Source: Petrolisthes cinctipes (taxonomy: Eukaryota; Arthropoda; Malacostraca; Decapoda; Porcellanidae). Taken from it: DNA of 64,000 bases. Shown here piece by piece: positions 38,277 through 52,253 of the stretch. The first letter of the stretch is position 1. Each line of letters opens with the position of its first letter. The position numbers and the translations under genes were made by a program. A model generated the notes under the pieces. That model was given only the letters and a program-made list of their open reading frames with translations. It made no database searches and had not been told where the DNA came from. The stretch lies in NCBI GenBank assembly GCA_033782935.1, contig JAWQEG010000128.1, forward strand, positions 2,232,001-2,296,000, in the 5' to 3' direction.

Positions 38277-39508
38277 AATTCGATATTTTTGGATCCCAGA
38301 AGCGATCTGTACATGCCTACTCCGTGTTAGAGTATTTTAAAAATACAGGCCCAAAACATGCTGAAAATCGATATTTTTGGTGCTCAAAGTCAATATGTGT
38401 ATGCATCTTCTTAACCCGTTTATATCCCAAATTCAGGCTCAAAACACCCGAAAATTCGATATTTTTTGGTCGCAGAAGCGATCTGTACATGCCTACTCCG
38501 TGTTAGAGTATTTTCAAGATACACACCCAAAACATGCTCAAAATCGATATTTTGGGTGCCCAAAGTCAATATGTGCATGCATCTTCTGTACCCGTTTATA
38601 TCTCAAATTTAGGCTCAAAACACCCGAAAATTCGATATAAATGTGTCCCAGAAGCGATCTGTACATGCCTACTCCTTGTTAGAGTATTTTCAAGATACAG
38701 ACCCAAAACATGCTCAAAATCGATATTTTAGGTGCAAAAAGTCAATATGTGCATGCATCTTCAGTACCCGATTATATCTCAAATTCAGACTCAAAACTTT
38801 CGAAAATTCAATATTTTTTGGTCCCAGAAGCGACCTGTACATGCCTACTCAATGCTGGAATGTTGTCAAAAAATAGGATCAAACCATGCTAAAAATCGAT
38901 ATTTTAAGTGTCTAACATCGATATGTGCAGGCATCTTCTGTACCCGTTTATATCTCAAATTCAGGCTCAAAACACCCGAAAACTCGGTATTTTTTGGTCC
39001 CAGAATCGATTTGTACATGCCTACTCCATGTTAGAGTATTTTCAAGATACAGACCCAAAACATGCTCAAAATCGATATTTTGGGTGCCCAAAGTCGATAT
39101 GTGCATGCATCTTCTGTACCCGTTTATATCTCAAATTCAAGCTCAAAACACCCGAAAATTCGATATTTTTGGGTTCCAGAAGCGATCTGTACATGACTAC
39201 TCCGTGTTAGAGTATTTTCAAAATACTGGCCCAAAACATGCTGAAATTCGATATTTTATGTGCAGAAAGTCAATATATGTATGCATCTTCGGTACCCGTT
39301 TATATCCCAAACTCAGGCTAAAGACAACATAAAATTTGATATTTTTGGGTCCCAGAAGCGATCTGTACATGCCTACCCAGTGCTGGAATGTTTTCAAAGT
39401 ATAGGCCCAAAACATGCTAAAAATCGATATTTTAATTGTCTTAAGTCGATATGTGCATGCATCTTCTGTACCCGTTTATATCTCAAATTCAGGCTCAAAA
39501 CACCCGAA
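38277..39508. repeat. 1,232-bp tandem duplication, copy 2
   Basis: Near-identical to copy 1; isolated changes include AGCGACCTG for AGCAAACTG near 38,830. A diverged relative of the second half lies at 52,444-53,150. Confidence 0.88.
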
Positions 39509-41092
39509 AATTCGATATTTTTGGGTCCCAGAAGCAATCTGTACATGCCTACTCCGTGTTAGAGTATTCTCAAGATACAGGCCAAAAACATGCAAAAAAT
39601 CGATATTTTAGGTGCCCAAAGTCGATATGTGCATGTATCTTCTGTACCCGTTTATATCTCAAATTCAGGCTCAAAACACCCGAAAATTCGGTATTTTTGG
39701 GTCCCAGAAGCGATCCTGTACATGCCTACTCCGTGTTAGAGTATTTTCAAGATAAAGACCCAAAACATGCTCAAAATCGATATTTTGGGTGCCCAAAGTC
39801 TATATGTGCATGCATCTTCTGTACCCGTCTATATCTCAAATTCTGGCTCAAAACACCCGAAAATTCAATATTTTTGGGTCCCATAAGCGATCTGTACATG
39901 CCTACTCAGTGCTGGAATGTTTTCAAAATATAGGCTCAAAACATGCTAAAAATCGATATTTTTAGTGTCTAAAGTCCATATGTGCATGAATCTTCTTTAC
40001 CCGTTTATATCTCAAATTCAGGCTCAAAACACCTGAAAATTCGATCTTTTTGGTCCCAGAAGCGACCTGTATATGCCTACTCAGTGCTAGAATATTCTCT
40101 AATTATAGGCCCAAAACATGTTAAAAATCGAAATTTTAGGTGCAAAAGTCGATATGTGCATCCATCTTCTGTACCCGTTTATATCTCAAATTCAGGCTCA
40201 AAACACCAGAAAATTCGATATTTTTGGGTCCCAGAAGCGATCTGTACATGCCTACTCAGTGCTGGAATGTTTTCAAAATAAAGGCTCAAAACATGCTAAA
40301 AATCGATGTTATTGGTGCAAAAGTCTAAATGTGCATGCATCTTCTGTACCCGTTTATATCTCAAATTCAGGCTCAAAACACCCGAAAATTCGATATTTTT
40401 GGGTCCCAGAAGCGATCTGTACATGCCTACTCCGTGTTTGAGTATTATCTAAATACAGGCCCAAAACATGCTGAAAATCAATATTTTAGGTGCCCAAAGT
40501 CAATATGTGTATGAATCTTCTGTACCCGTTTATATCCCAAATTCAGGCTCAAAACACCCGAAAATTCGATATTTTTTGGTCGCAGAAGCGATCTGTAGAT
40601 GCCTACTTAGTGCTAGAATATTTTCAAAATATAGGCCCAAAACATGCTAAAAATCGATATTTTGGTTGCTAAAAGTCGATATGTGTAGGCATCTTCTGTA
40701 CCCGTTTATATCTCAAATTTAGGCTCAAAACACCTGAAAATTCGGTATTTTTTGGTCCCAGAATCGATCTGTACATGCCTACTTCTTTCTAGTATGTTTT
40801 CAAGATGCAGACTCAAAACATGTTAAAAATCGATATTTTAGGTTCAAAAAGTCAATATGTGCATTCATCTTCAGTACCCGTCTATATCTCAAATTCAGGC
40901 TCAAAACACCCGAAAATTCGATATTTTTTGGTCACAGAAGCGACCTGTACATGCCTACTTAATTCTGGAATGTTGTCAAAATATAGGATCAAACCATGCG
41001 AAAAATCGATATTTTAAGTGTCTAAAGTCGATATGTGCGTGCATCTTCTGAACCCGTTGATATCTCAAATTCAGGCTCAAAACACCCGAAAA
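39335..41092. repeat. 1,758-bp tandem duplication, copy 1 (10 monomers)
   Basis: Offset to copy 2 is 1,758 throughout. Markers are CTACCCAGTGCTGG, TTTTAATTGTCTTAAGTCG, the extra C in GATCCTGTACATG, TTTTCTCTAATTATAGG-type segments and GAACCCGTTGATAT. The junction with copy 2 is inside a monomer, near AAAATTTGATATT at about 41,090, as expected for in-register unequal exchange. Its first ~170 bp overlap the end of the 1,232-bp block. Confidence 0.86.
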
Positions 41093-42850
41093 TTTGATAT
41101 TTTTGGGTCCCAGAAGCGATCTGTACATGCCTACCCAGTGCTGGAATGTTTTCAAAGTATAGGCCCAAAACATGCTAAAAATCGATATTTTAATTGTCTT
41201 AAGTCGATATGTGCATGCATCTTCTGTACCCGTTTATATCTCAAATTCAGGCTCAAAACACCCGAAAATTCGATATTTTTGGGTCCCAGAAGCAATCTGT
41301 ACATGCCTACTCCGTGTTAGAGTATTCTCAAGATACAGGCCAAAAACATGCAAAAAATCGATATTTTAGGTGCCCAAAGTCGATATGTGCATGTATCTTC
41401 TGTACCCGTTTATATCTCAAATTCAGGCTCAAAACACCCGAAAATTCGGTATTTTTGGGTCCCAGAAGCGATCCTGTACATGCCTACTCCGTGTTAGAGT
41501 ATTTTCAAGATAAAGACCCAAAACATGCTCAAAATCGATATTTTGGGTGCCCAAAGTCTATATGTGCATGCATCTTCTGTACCCGTCTATATCTCAAATT
41601 CTGGCTCAAAACACCCGAAAATTCAATATTTTTGTGTCCCATAAGCGATCTGTACATGCCTACTCAGTGCTGGAATGTTTTCAAAATATAGGCTCAAAAC
41701 ATGCTAAAAATCGATATTTTTAGTGTCTAAAGTCCATATGTGCATGAATCTTCTTTACCCGTTTATATCTCAAATTCAGGCTCAAAACACCTGAAAATTC
41801 GATCTTTTTGGTCCCAGAAGCGACCTGTATATGCCTACTCAGTGCTAGAATATTCTCTAATTATAGGCCCAAAACATGTTAAAAATCGAAATTTTAGGTG
41901 CAAAAGTCGATATGTGCATCCATCTTCTGTACCTGTTTATATCTCAAATTCAGGCTCAAAACACCAGAAAATTCGATATTTTTGGGTCCCAGAAGCGATC
42001 TGTACATGCCTACTCAGTGCTGGAATGTTTTCAAAATAAAGGCTCAAAACATGCTAAAAATCGATATTATTGGTGCAAAAGTCTAAATGTGCATGCATCT
42101 TCTGTACCCGTTTATATCTCAAATTCAGGCTCAAAACACCCGAAAATTCGATATTTTTGGGTCCCAGAAGCGATCTGTACATGCCTACTCCGTGTTTGAG
42201 TATTATCTAAATACAGGCCCAAAACATGCTGAAAATCAATATTTTAGGTGCCCAAAGTCAATATGTGTATGAATCTTCTGTACCCGTTTATATCCCAAAT
42301 TCAGGCTCAAAACACCCGAAAATTCGATATTTTTTGGTCGCAGAAGCGATCTGTAGATGCCTACTTAGTGCTAGAATATTTTCAAAATATAGGCCCAAAA
42401 CATGCTAAAAATCGATATTTTGGGTGCTAAAAGTCGATATGTGTAGGCATCTTCTGTACCCGTTTATATCTCAAATTTAGGCTCAAAACACCTGAAAATT
42501 CGGTATTTTTTGGTCCCAGAATCGATCTGTACATGCCTACTTCTTTCTAGTATGTTTTCAAGATGCAGACTCAAAACATGTTAAAAATCGATATTTTAGG
42601 TTCAAAAAGTCAATATGTGCATTCATCTTCAGTACCCGTCTATATCTCAAATTCAGGCTCAAAACACCCGAAAATTCGATATTTTTTGGTCACAGAAGCG
42701 ACCTGTACATGCCTACTTAATTCTGGAATGTTGTCAAAATATAGGATCAAACCATGCGAAAAATCGATATTTTAAGTGTCTAAAGTCGATATGTGCGTGC
42801 ATCTTCTGAACCCGTTGATATTTCAAATTCAGGCTCAAAACACCCGAAAA
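41093..42850. repeat. 1,758-bp tandem duplication, copy 2
   Basis: Same markers as copy 1 with few differences, such as CTGTACCTGTTTAT near 41,932 and TTTTTGTGTCCC near 41,630. After about 42,850 the array switches to units related to 48.6 kb. Confidence 0.86.
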
Positions 42851-45239
42851 TTCGGTATTTTTTGGTCCCAGAAGCGATCTGTACATGCCTAATCCGTGTT
42901 AGAGCATTTTAAAGAAACAGGCCCAAAACATGCTAAAAATCGATATTTTAGGTGCCCAAAGTCGATATGTGCAAGAATCTTCTGTACCCGTTTATATCTC
43001 AAATTCAGGCTGAAAACACCCGAAAATTCGATATTTTTGGGTCCCAGAAGCGATCTGTACATGCCTACTTCGTGTTAGAGTATTTTCAAGATACAGACCC
43101 AAAACATGCTCAAAATCGATATTTAGGGTGCCCATAGTCTATATGTGCATGCATCTTCTGTACCCGTTTATATATCAAATTCAGGCTCAAAACACCCAAA
43201 AATTCAATATTTTTGTGTCCCAGAAGCGATCTGTACATGCCTACTTAGTGCTGGAATGTTTTCAAAATATAGGCTTAAAATATGCTAAAAATCGTTATTT
43301 TAAGTGTCTAAAGTCGATATGTGCATGATTCTTCTGTGCCCGTTTATATCTCAAATTCAGGCTCAAAACACCCGAAAATTCGACATTCTTGGGTCCCAGA
43401 AGCGATATGTACATGCCTACTCAGTGCTAGAATATTTTATAATTAAAGGCCTAAAACATGTTAAAAATCGATATTTTAGGTGCAAAAGTCGATATGTGAA
43501 TGCATCTTCTGTACCCGTTTATATCTCAAATTCAGGCTCAAAACCCCCGAAAATTCGATATTTTTGGGTCCCAGAAGCGATCTGTACATGCCTACTCCGT
43601 GTTAGAGTATTTTCAAAATACAGGCACAAAACATGCTGAAAATCGATATTTTAGGTGCCCAAAGTCAATATGTGTATGAATCTTCTGTACCCGTTTATAT
43701 CCCAATTTCAGGCTCAAAACACCCGAAAATTCGATATTTTTTGGTCCCAAAAGCGATCTGTACATGCTTACTTAGTGCTAGAATATTTTCAATATATAGT
43801 CCCAAAACATGCTAAAAATCGATATTTTAAGTGTCAAAAGTCGATATGTGCATGCATCTTCTGTACCCGTTTATATCTTAAATTCAGGCTCAAAACACTC
43901 AAAAATTCGATATATTCGTGTCCCAGAAGCAAACTGTACATGCCTACTCCGTGTTAAAGTATTTACAGAATACAGGCCCAAAACATGCTCGAAATCGATA
44001 TTTTGGGTTCCCAAAGTCTATATGTGCATGCATCTTCTGTACCCGTTTATATCTCAAATTCAGGCTCAAAACCCCCGAAAATTCGATATTTTTGGGTCCC
44101 AGAAGCGATCTGTACATGCCTACTCCGTGTTAGAGTATTTTCAAAATACAGGCACAAAACATGCTGAAAATCGATATTTTAGGTGCCCAAAGTCAATATG
44201 TGTATGAATCTTCTGTACCCGTTTATATCTTAAATTCAGGCTGAAAACACTCGAAAATTCGATATATTTGTGTCCAAGAAGCGATCTGTATATGCCTACT
44301 CCGTGTTAGAGTATTTTCAAGATACACACCCAAAACATGCTCAAAATCGATATTTTGGGTGCCAAAAGTCAATATGTGCTTGCATCTTCTGTACCCGTTT
44401 ATATCTCAAATTTAGGCTCAAAACACCCGAAAATTCGATATAAATGTGTCCCAGAAGCGATCTGTACATGCCTACTCCTTGTTAGAGTATTTTCAAGATA
44501 CAGACCCAAAACATGCTCAAAATCGATATTTTAGGTGCAGAAAGTCAATATATGTATGCATCTTCGGTTCCCGTTTATATCCCAAACTCAGGCTAAAGAC
44601 AACATAAAATTTGATATTTTGGGGTCCCAGAAGCGATCTGTACATGCCTACTCAGTGCTGGAATGTTTTCAAAATATAGGCTCAAAACATGCTAAAAATC
44701 GATATTTTAAGTGTCTAAAGTCCATATGTGCATGCATCTTCTGTACCCGTTTATATCTCAAATTCAGGCTAAAAACACCTGAAAATTCGATGTTTTTGGT
44801 CCCAGAAGCGACCTGTACATGCCTACTCAGTGCTAGAATATTCTCTAATTATAGGCCCAAAACATGTTAAAAATCGAAATTTTAGGTGCAAAAGTCGATA
44901 TGTGCATCCATCTTCTGTCCCCGTTTATATCTCAAATTCAGGCTCAAAACACCCGAAAATTCGATATTTTTGGGTCCCAGAAGCGATCTGTACATTCCTA
45001 CTCAGTGCTGGAATGTTTTCAAAATAAAGGCTCAAAACATGCTAAAAATCGATATTATTGGTGCAAAAGTCTAAATGTGCATGCATCTTCTGTACCCGTT
45101 TATATCTCAAATTCAGGCTCAAAACACCCGAAAATTCGATATTTTTGGGTCCCAGAAGCGATCTGTACATGCCTACTCCGTGTTTGAGTATTATCTAAAT
45201 ACAGGCCCAAAACATGCTGAAAATCAATATTTTAGGTGC

Positions 45240-46998
45240 CCAAAGTCGATATGTGCAAGAATCTTCTGTACCCGTTTATATCTCAAATTCAGGCTGAAAA
45301 CACCCGAAAATTCGATATTTTTGTGTCCCAGAAGCGATCTGTACATGCCTACTCCGTGTTAGAGTATTTTCAAGATACAGACCCAAAACATGCTCAAAAT
45401 CGATATTTAGGGTGACCAAAGTCTATATGTTCATGCATCTTCTGTACCCGTTTATATCTCAAATTCAGGCTCAAAACACCCAAAAATTCAATATTTTTGT
45501 GTCCCAGAAGCGATCTGTACATGCCTACCCAGTGCTGGAATGTTTTCAAAGTATAGGCTCAAAACATGCTAAAAATCGATATTTTAATTGTCTAAAGTCG
45601 ATATGTGCATGCATCTTCTGTATCCGTTTATATCTCAAATTCAGGCTCAAAACTCCCAAAAAGTCGATATTTTTGGGTCCGAGAAGCAATCTGTACATGC
45701 CTACTCCGTGTTAAAGTATTCTCAAGATACAGGCCAAAAACATGCTAAAAATCGATATTTTAGGTGCCCAAAGTCGATATGTGCATTTATCTTCTGTACC
45801 CGTTTATATCTCAAATTCAGGCTCAAAACACCCGAAAATTCGGTATTTTTTGGTCCCAGTAGCGATCTGTTTATGCCAACTCAATGCTGGAATGTTTTCA
45901 AAATATAGGATCAAACCATGCTAAAAATCGATATTTTAAGTGTCAAAAGTCAATATGTGCATGCATCTTCAGTACCCGTTTATATCTCAAATTCAGGCTC
46001 AAAACACCCGAAAATTCGATATATTTTGGTCCCAGAAGCGATCTGTACATGCCTACTCCGTGTTAGAGCATTTTCAATATATAGTCCCAAAACATGCTAA
46101 AAATCTATATTTTAGGTGCCCAAAGTCGATAGGTGCAAGTATCTTCTGTACCCGTTTATATCTCAAATTCAGGCTCAAAACACCCGAAAATTCGATATTT
46201 TTGGGTCCCAGAAGCAATCTGTACATGCCTACTCCGTGTTTGAGTATTATCTAAATACAGGCCCAAAACATGCTGAAAATCAATATTTTAGGTGCCCAAA
46301 GTCAATATGTGTATGAATCTTCTGTTCCCGTTTATATCCCAAATTCAGGCTCAAAACACCCGAAAATTCGATATTTTTTGGTCGCAGAAGCGATCTGTAG
46401 ATGCCTACTTAGTGCTAGAATATTTTCAAAATATAGGCCCAAAACATGCTAAAAATCAATATTTTGGGTGCTAAAAGTCGATATGTGCAGGCATCTTCTG
46501 TACCCGTTTATATCTCAAATTTAGGCTCAAAACACCTGAAAATAAGGTATTTTTTGGTCCCAGAATCGATCTGTACATGCCTACTTCTTGCTAGTATGTT
46601 TTCAAGATGCAGACTCAAAACATGTTAAAAATCGATATTTATGTTCAAAGAGTCAATATGTGCATTCATCTTCAGTACCCGTCTATATCTCAAATTCAGG
46701 CTCAAAACACCCGAAAATTCGATATTTTTGGGTCACAGAAGCGACCTGTACATGCCTACTTAATTCTGGAATGTTGTCAAAATATAGGATCAAACCATGC
46801 GAAAAATCGATATTTTAAGTGTCTAAAGTCGATATGTGCGTGCATCTTCTGAACCCGTTGATATATCAAATTCAGGCTCAAAACACCCGAAAATTCGGTA
46901 TTTTTTGGTCCCAGAAGCGATCTGTACATGCCTACTCCGTGTTAGAGCATTTTAAAGAAACAGGCCCAAAACATGCTAAAAATCGATATTTTAGGTGC
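45240..46998. repeat. 1,759-bp tandem duplication, copy 1 (10 monomers)
   Basis: Offset to copy 2 is 1,759. Markers are GTGCAAGAATC, GGCTGAAAACACCC, GACCAAAGTCTATATGTTC, CTGTATCCG, CCCAAAAAGTCG, GTGCATTTATC, ATATATAGTCCC, and the shared one-base loss in TCGATATTTATG near 46,634. Confidence 0.84.
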
Positions 46999-48757
46999 CC
47001 AAAGTCGATATGTGCAAGAATCTTCTGTACCCGTTTATATCTCAAATTCAGGCTGAAAACACCCGAAAATTCGATATTTTTCTGTCCCAGAAGCGATCTG
47101 TACATGCCTACTCCGTGTTAGAGTATTTTCAAGATACAGACCCAAAACATGCTCAAAATCGATATTTATGGTGACCAAAGTCTATATGTTCATGCATCTT
47201 ATGTACCCGTTTATATCTCAAATTCAGGCTCAAAACACCCAAAAATTCAATATTTTTGTGTCCCAGAAGCGATCTGTACATGCCTACCCAGTGCTGGAAT
47301 GTTTTCAAAGTATAGGCTCAAAATATGCTAAAAATCGATATTTTAATTGTCTAAAGTCGATATGTGCATGCATCTTCTGTATCCGTTTATATCTCAAATT
47401 CAGGCTCAAAACTCCCAAAAAGTCGATATTTTTGGGTCCCAGAAGCAATCTGTACATGCCTACTCCGTGTTAAAGTATTCTCAAGATACAGGCCAAAAAC
47501 ATGCTAAAAATCGATATTTTAGGTGCCCAAAGTCGATATGTGCATTTATCTTCTGTACCCGTTTATATCTCAACTTCAGGCTCAAAACACCCGAAAATTC
47601 GGTATTTTTTGGTCCCAGTAGCGATCTGTTTATGCCTACTCAATGCTGGAATGTTTTCAAAATATAGGATCAAACCATGCTAAAAATCGATATTTTAAGT
47701 GTCAAAAGTCAATATGTGCATGCATCTTCAGTACCCGTTTATATCTCAAATTCAGGCTCAAAACACCCGAAAATTCGATATATTTTGGTCCCAGAAGCGA
47801 TCTGTACATGCCTACTCTGTGTTAGAGCATTTTCAATATATAGTCCCAAAACATGCTAAAAATCTATATTTTAGGTGCCCAAAGTCGATATGTGCAAGTA
47901 TCTTCTGTACCCGTTTATATCTCAAATTCAGGCTCAAAACACCCGAAAATTCGATATTTTTGGGTCCCAGAAGCAATCTGTACATGCCTACTCCGTGTTT
48001 AAGTATTATCTAAATACAGGCCCAAAACATGCTGAAAATCAATATTTTAGGTGCCCAAAGTCAATATGTGTATGAATCTTCTGTACCCGTTTATATCCCA
48101 AATTCAGGCTCAAAACACCCGAAAATTCGATATTTTTTGGTCGCAGAAGCGATCTGTAGATGCCTACTTAGAGCTAGAATATTTTCAAAATATAGGCCCA
48201 AAACATGCTAAAAATCAATATTTTGGGTGCTAAAAGTCGATATGTGCATGATTCTTCTGTGCCCATTTATATCTCAAATTTAGGCTCAAAACACCTGAAA
48301 ATAAGGTATTTTTTGGTCCCAGAATCGATCTGTACATGAATACTTCTTGCTAGTATGTTTTCAAGATGCAGACTCAAAACATGTTAAAAATCGATATTTA
48401 TGTTCAAAAAGTCAATATGTGCATTCATCTTCAGTACCCGTCTATATCTCAAATTCAGGCTCAAAACACCCGAAAATTCGATATTTTTGGGTCACAGAAG
48501 CGACCTGTACATGCCTACTTAATTCTGGAATGTTGTCAAAATATAGGAACAAACCATGCGAAAAATCGATATTTTAAGTGTCTAAAGTCGATATGTGCGT
48601 GCATCTTCTGAACCCGTTGATATATCAAATTCAGGCTCAAAACACCCGAAAATTCGGTATTTTTTGGTCCCAGAAGCGATCTGTACATGCCTACTCCGTG
48701 TTAGAGCATTTTCAAGAAACAGGCCCAAAACATGCTAAAAATCGATATTTTAGGTGC
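46999..48757. repeat. 1,759-bp tandem duplication, copy 2
   Basis: Near-identical to copy 1. One converted patch at about 48,233-48,275 reads GTGCATGATTCTTCTGTGCCC, a variant otherwise found at 32-36, 43 and 49-51 kb. Confidence 0.84.
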
Positions 48758-49439
48758 CCAAAGTCGATATGTGCAAGAATCTTCTGTACCCGTTTATATC
48801 TCAAATTCAGGCTGAAAACACCCGAAAATTCGATATTTTTGGGTCCCAGAAGCGATCTGTACATGCCTACTTCGTGTTAGAGTATTTTCAAGATACAGAC
48901 CCAAAACATGCTCAAAATAGATATTTAGGGTGCCCAAAGTCTATATGTGCATGCATCTTCTGTACCCGTTTATATCTCAAATTCAGGCTCAAAACACCCA
49001 AAAATTCAATATTTTTGTGTCCCAGAAGCGATCTGTACATGCCTACTTAGTGCTGGAATGTTTTCAAAATATAGGCTTAAAATATGCTAAAAATCGTTAT
49101 TTTAAGTGTCTAAAGTCGATATGTGCATGATTCTTCTGTGCCCGTTTATATCTCAAATTCAGGCTCAAAACACCCGAAAATTCGACATTCTTGGGTCCCA
49201 GAAGCGATATGTACATGCCTACTCAGTGCTAGAATATTTTATAATTAAAGGCCCAAAACATGTTAAAAATCGATATTTTAGGTGCAAAAGTCGATATGTG
49301 AATGCATCTTCTGTACCCGTTTATATCTCAAATTCAGGCTCAAAACACCCGAAAATTCGATATTTTTGGGTCCCAGAAGCAATCTGTACATGCCTACTCC
49401 GTGTTAGAGTATTTTCAAAATACAGGCACAAAACATGCT

Positions 49440-50846
49440 GAAAATCGATATTTTAGGTGCCCAAAGTCAATATGTGTATGAATCTTCTGTACCCGTTTAT
49501 ATCCCAATTTCAGGCTCAAAACACCCGAAAATTCGATATTTTTTGGTCCCAAAAGCGATCTGTACATGCTTACTTAGTGCTAGAATATTTTCAATATATA
49601 GTCCCAAAACATGCTAAAAATCGATATTTTAAGTGTCCAAAGTCGATATGTGCATGCATCTTCTGTACCCGTTTATATCTTAAATTCAGGCTCAAAACAC
49701 TCGAAAATTCGATATATTCGTGTCCCAGAAGCAAACTGTACATGCCTACTCCGTGTTAAAGTATTTACAGAATACAGGCCCAAAACATGCTCAAAATCGA
49801 TATTTTGGGTTCCCAAAGTCTATATGTGCATGCATCTTCTGTACCCGTTTTTATCTGAAATTTAAGCTCAAAACACCTGAAAATTCGGTATTTTTGGGTC
49901 CCAGAATCGATCTGTACATGAATACTTCTTGCTAGAATGTTTTCAAGATGCAGACCCAAAACATGCTTAAAATCGATATTTTAGGTGCAAAAAGTCAATA
50001 TGTGTATGCATCTTCAGTACCCGTTTATATCTCAAATTCAGGCTCAAAACACCCGAAAATTCTATATTTTTTGGTCCCAGAAGCGATCTGTAAATGCCTA
50101 CACAGTGCTAGAATATTTTCAAAATATTATCCCCAATACATGCCAAAAATCGATATTATAGATGCAAAAGTCGATATGTGCATGATTCTTCTGTACCCGT
50201 TTATATCTCAAATTAGGGCTCAAAACACCCGAAAATTCGACATTTTTGGGTCCCAGAAGCGATCTGCACATGCCTACTCAGTGCTAGAATATTTTCTAAT
50301 TAAAGGCCCAAAACATGTTAAAAATCGATATTTTAGGTGCAAAAGTCGATATGTGCATGCATCTTCTGTACCCGTTTATATCTCAAATTCAGACTCAAAA
50401 CACCCGAAAATTCGATATTTTTGGATCCCAGAAGCGATCTGTACATGCCTACTCCGTGTTAGAGTATTTTCAAAATACAGGCCCAAAACATGCTGAAAAT
50501 CGATATTTTTGGTGCTCAAAGTCAATATGTGTATGCATCTTCTTAACCCGTTTATATCCCAAATTCAGGCTCAAAACACCCGGAAATTCGATATTTTTTG
50601 GTCGCAGAAGCGATCTGTACATGCCTACTTAGTGCTAGAATATTTTCAAAATATAGGCCCAAAACATGCTAAAAATCGATATTTTGGGTGCCAAAAGTCG
50701 ATATGTGCATGCATCTTCTGTACCCGTTTATATCTTAAATTCAGGCTCAAAACACTCGAAAATTCAATATATTTGTGTCCAAGAAGCGATCTGTACATGC
50801 CTACTCCGTGTTAGAGTATTTTCAAGATACACACCCAAAACATGCT
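49440..50846. repeat. 1,407-bp tandem duplication, copy 1 (8 monomers)
   Basis: Offset to copy 2 is 1,407. Markers are GTGTATGAATC, ATTCGTGTCCCAG, GTATTTACAGAATA, CTTGCTAGAATG, CTACACAGTGC, CCCCAATACATGCC and CACCCGGAAATTCG. Confidence 0.86.
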
Positions 50847-52253
50847 CAAAATCGATATTTTAGGTGCCCAAAGTCAATATGTGTATGAATCTTCTGTACC
50901 CGTTTATATCCCAATTTCAGGCTCAAAACACCCGAAAATTCGATATTTTTTGGTCCCAAAAGCGATCTGTACATGCTTACTTAGTGCTAGAATATTTTCA
51001 ATATATAGTCCCAAAACATGCTAAAAATCGATATTTTAAGTGTCCAAAGTCGATATGTGCATGCATCTTCTGTACCCGTTTATATCTTAAATTCAGGCTC
51101 AAAACACTCGAAAATTCGATATATTCGTGTCCCAGAAGCAAACTGTACATGCCTACTCCGTGTTAAAGTATTTACAGAATAATGGCCCAAAACATGCTCA
51201 AAATCGATATTTTGGGTTCCCAAAGTCTATATGTGCATGCATCTTCTGTACCCGTTTTTATCTGAAATTTAAGCTCAAAACACCTGAAAATTCGGTATTT
51301 TTGGGTCTCAGAATCGATCTGTACATGAATACTTCTTGCTAGAATGTTTTCAAGATGCAGACCCAAAACATGCTTAAAATCGATATTTTAGGTGCAAAAA
51401 GTCAATATGTGTATGCATCTTCAGTACCCGTTTATATCTCAAATTCAGGCTCAAAACACCCGAAAATTCTATATTTTTTGGTCCCAGAAGCGATCTGTAC
51501 ATGCCTACACAGTGCTAGAATATTTTCAAAATATTATCCCCAATACATGCCAAAAATCGATATTATAGATGCAAAAGTCGATATGTGCATGATTCTTCTG
51601 TACCCGTTTATATCTCAAATTAGGGCTCAAAACACCCGAAAATTCGACATTTTTGGGTCCCAGAAGCGATCTGCACATGCCTACTCAGTGCTAGAATATT
51701 TTCTAATTAAATGCCCAAAACATGTTAAAAATCGATATTTTAGGTGCAAAAGTCGATATGTGCATGCATCTTCTGTACCCGTTTATATCTCAAATTCAGA
51801 CTCAAAACACCCGAAAATTCGATATTTTTGGATCCCAGAAGCGATCTGTACATGCCTACTCCGTGTTAGAGTATTTTCAAAATACAGGCCCAAAACATGC
51901 TGAAAATCGATATTTTTGGTGCTCAAAGTCAATATGTGTATGCATCTTCTTAACCCGTTTATATCCCAAATTCAGGCTCAAAACACCCGGAAATTCGATA
52001 TTTTTTGGTCGCAGAAGCGATCTGTACATGCCTACTTAGTGCTAGAATATTTTCAAAATATAGGCCCAAAACATGCTAAAAATCGATATTTTGGGTGCCA
52101 AAAGTCGATATGTGCATGCATCTTCTGTACCCGTTTATATCTTAAATTCAGGCTCAAAACACTCGAAAATTCGATATATTTGTGTCCAAGAAGCGATCTG
52201 TACATGCCTACTCCGTGTTAGAGTATTTTCAAGATACACACCCAAAACATGCT
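50847..52253. repeat. 1,407-bp tandem duplication, copy 2
   Basis: Near-identical to copy 1; differences include AGAATAATGGCCC near 51,176 where copy 1 has AGAATACAGGCCC. After about 52,253 a shortened mosaic of the same units leads into a relative of the 37-39 kb block. Confidence 0.86.
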
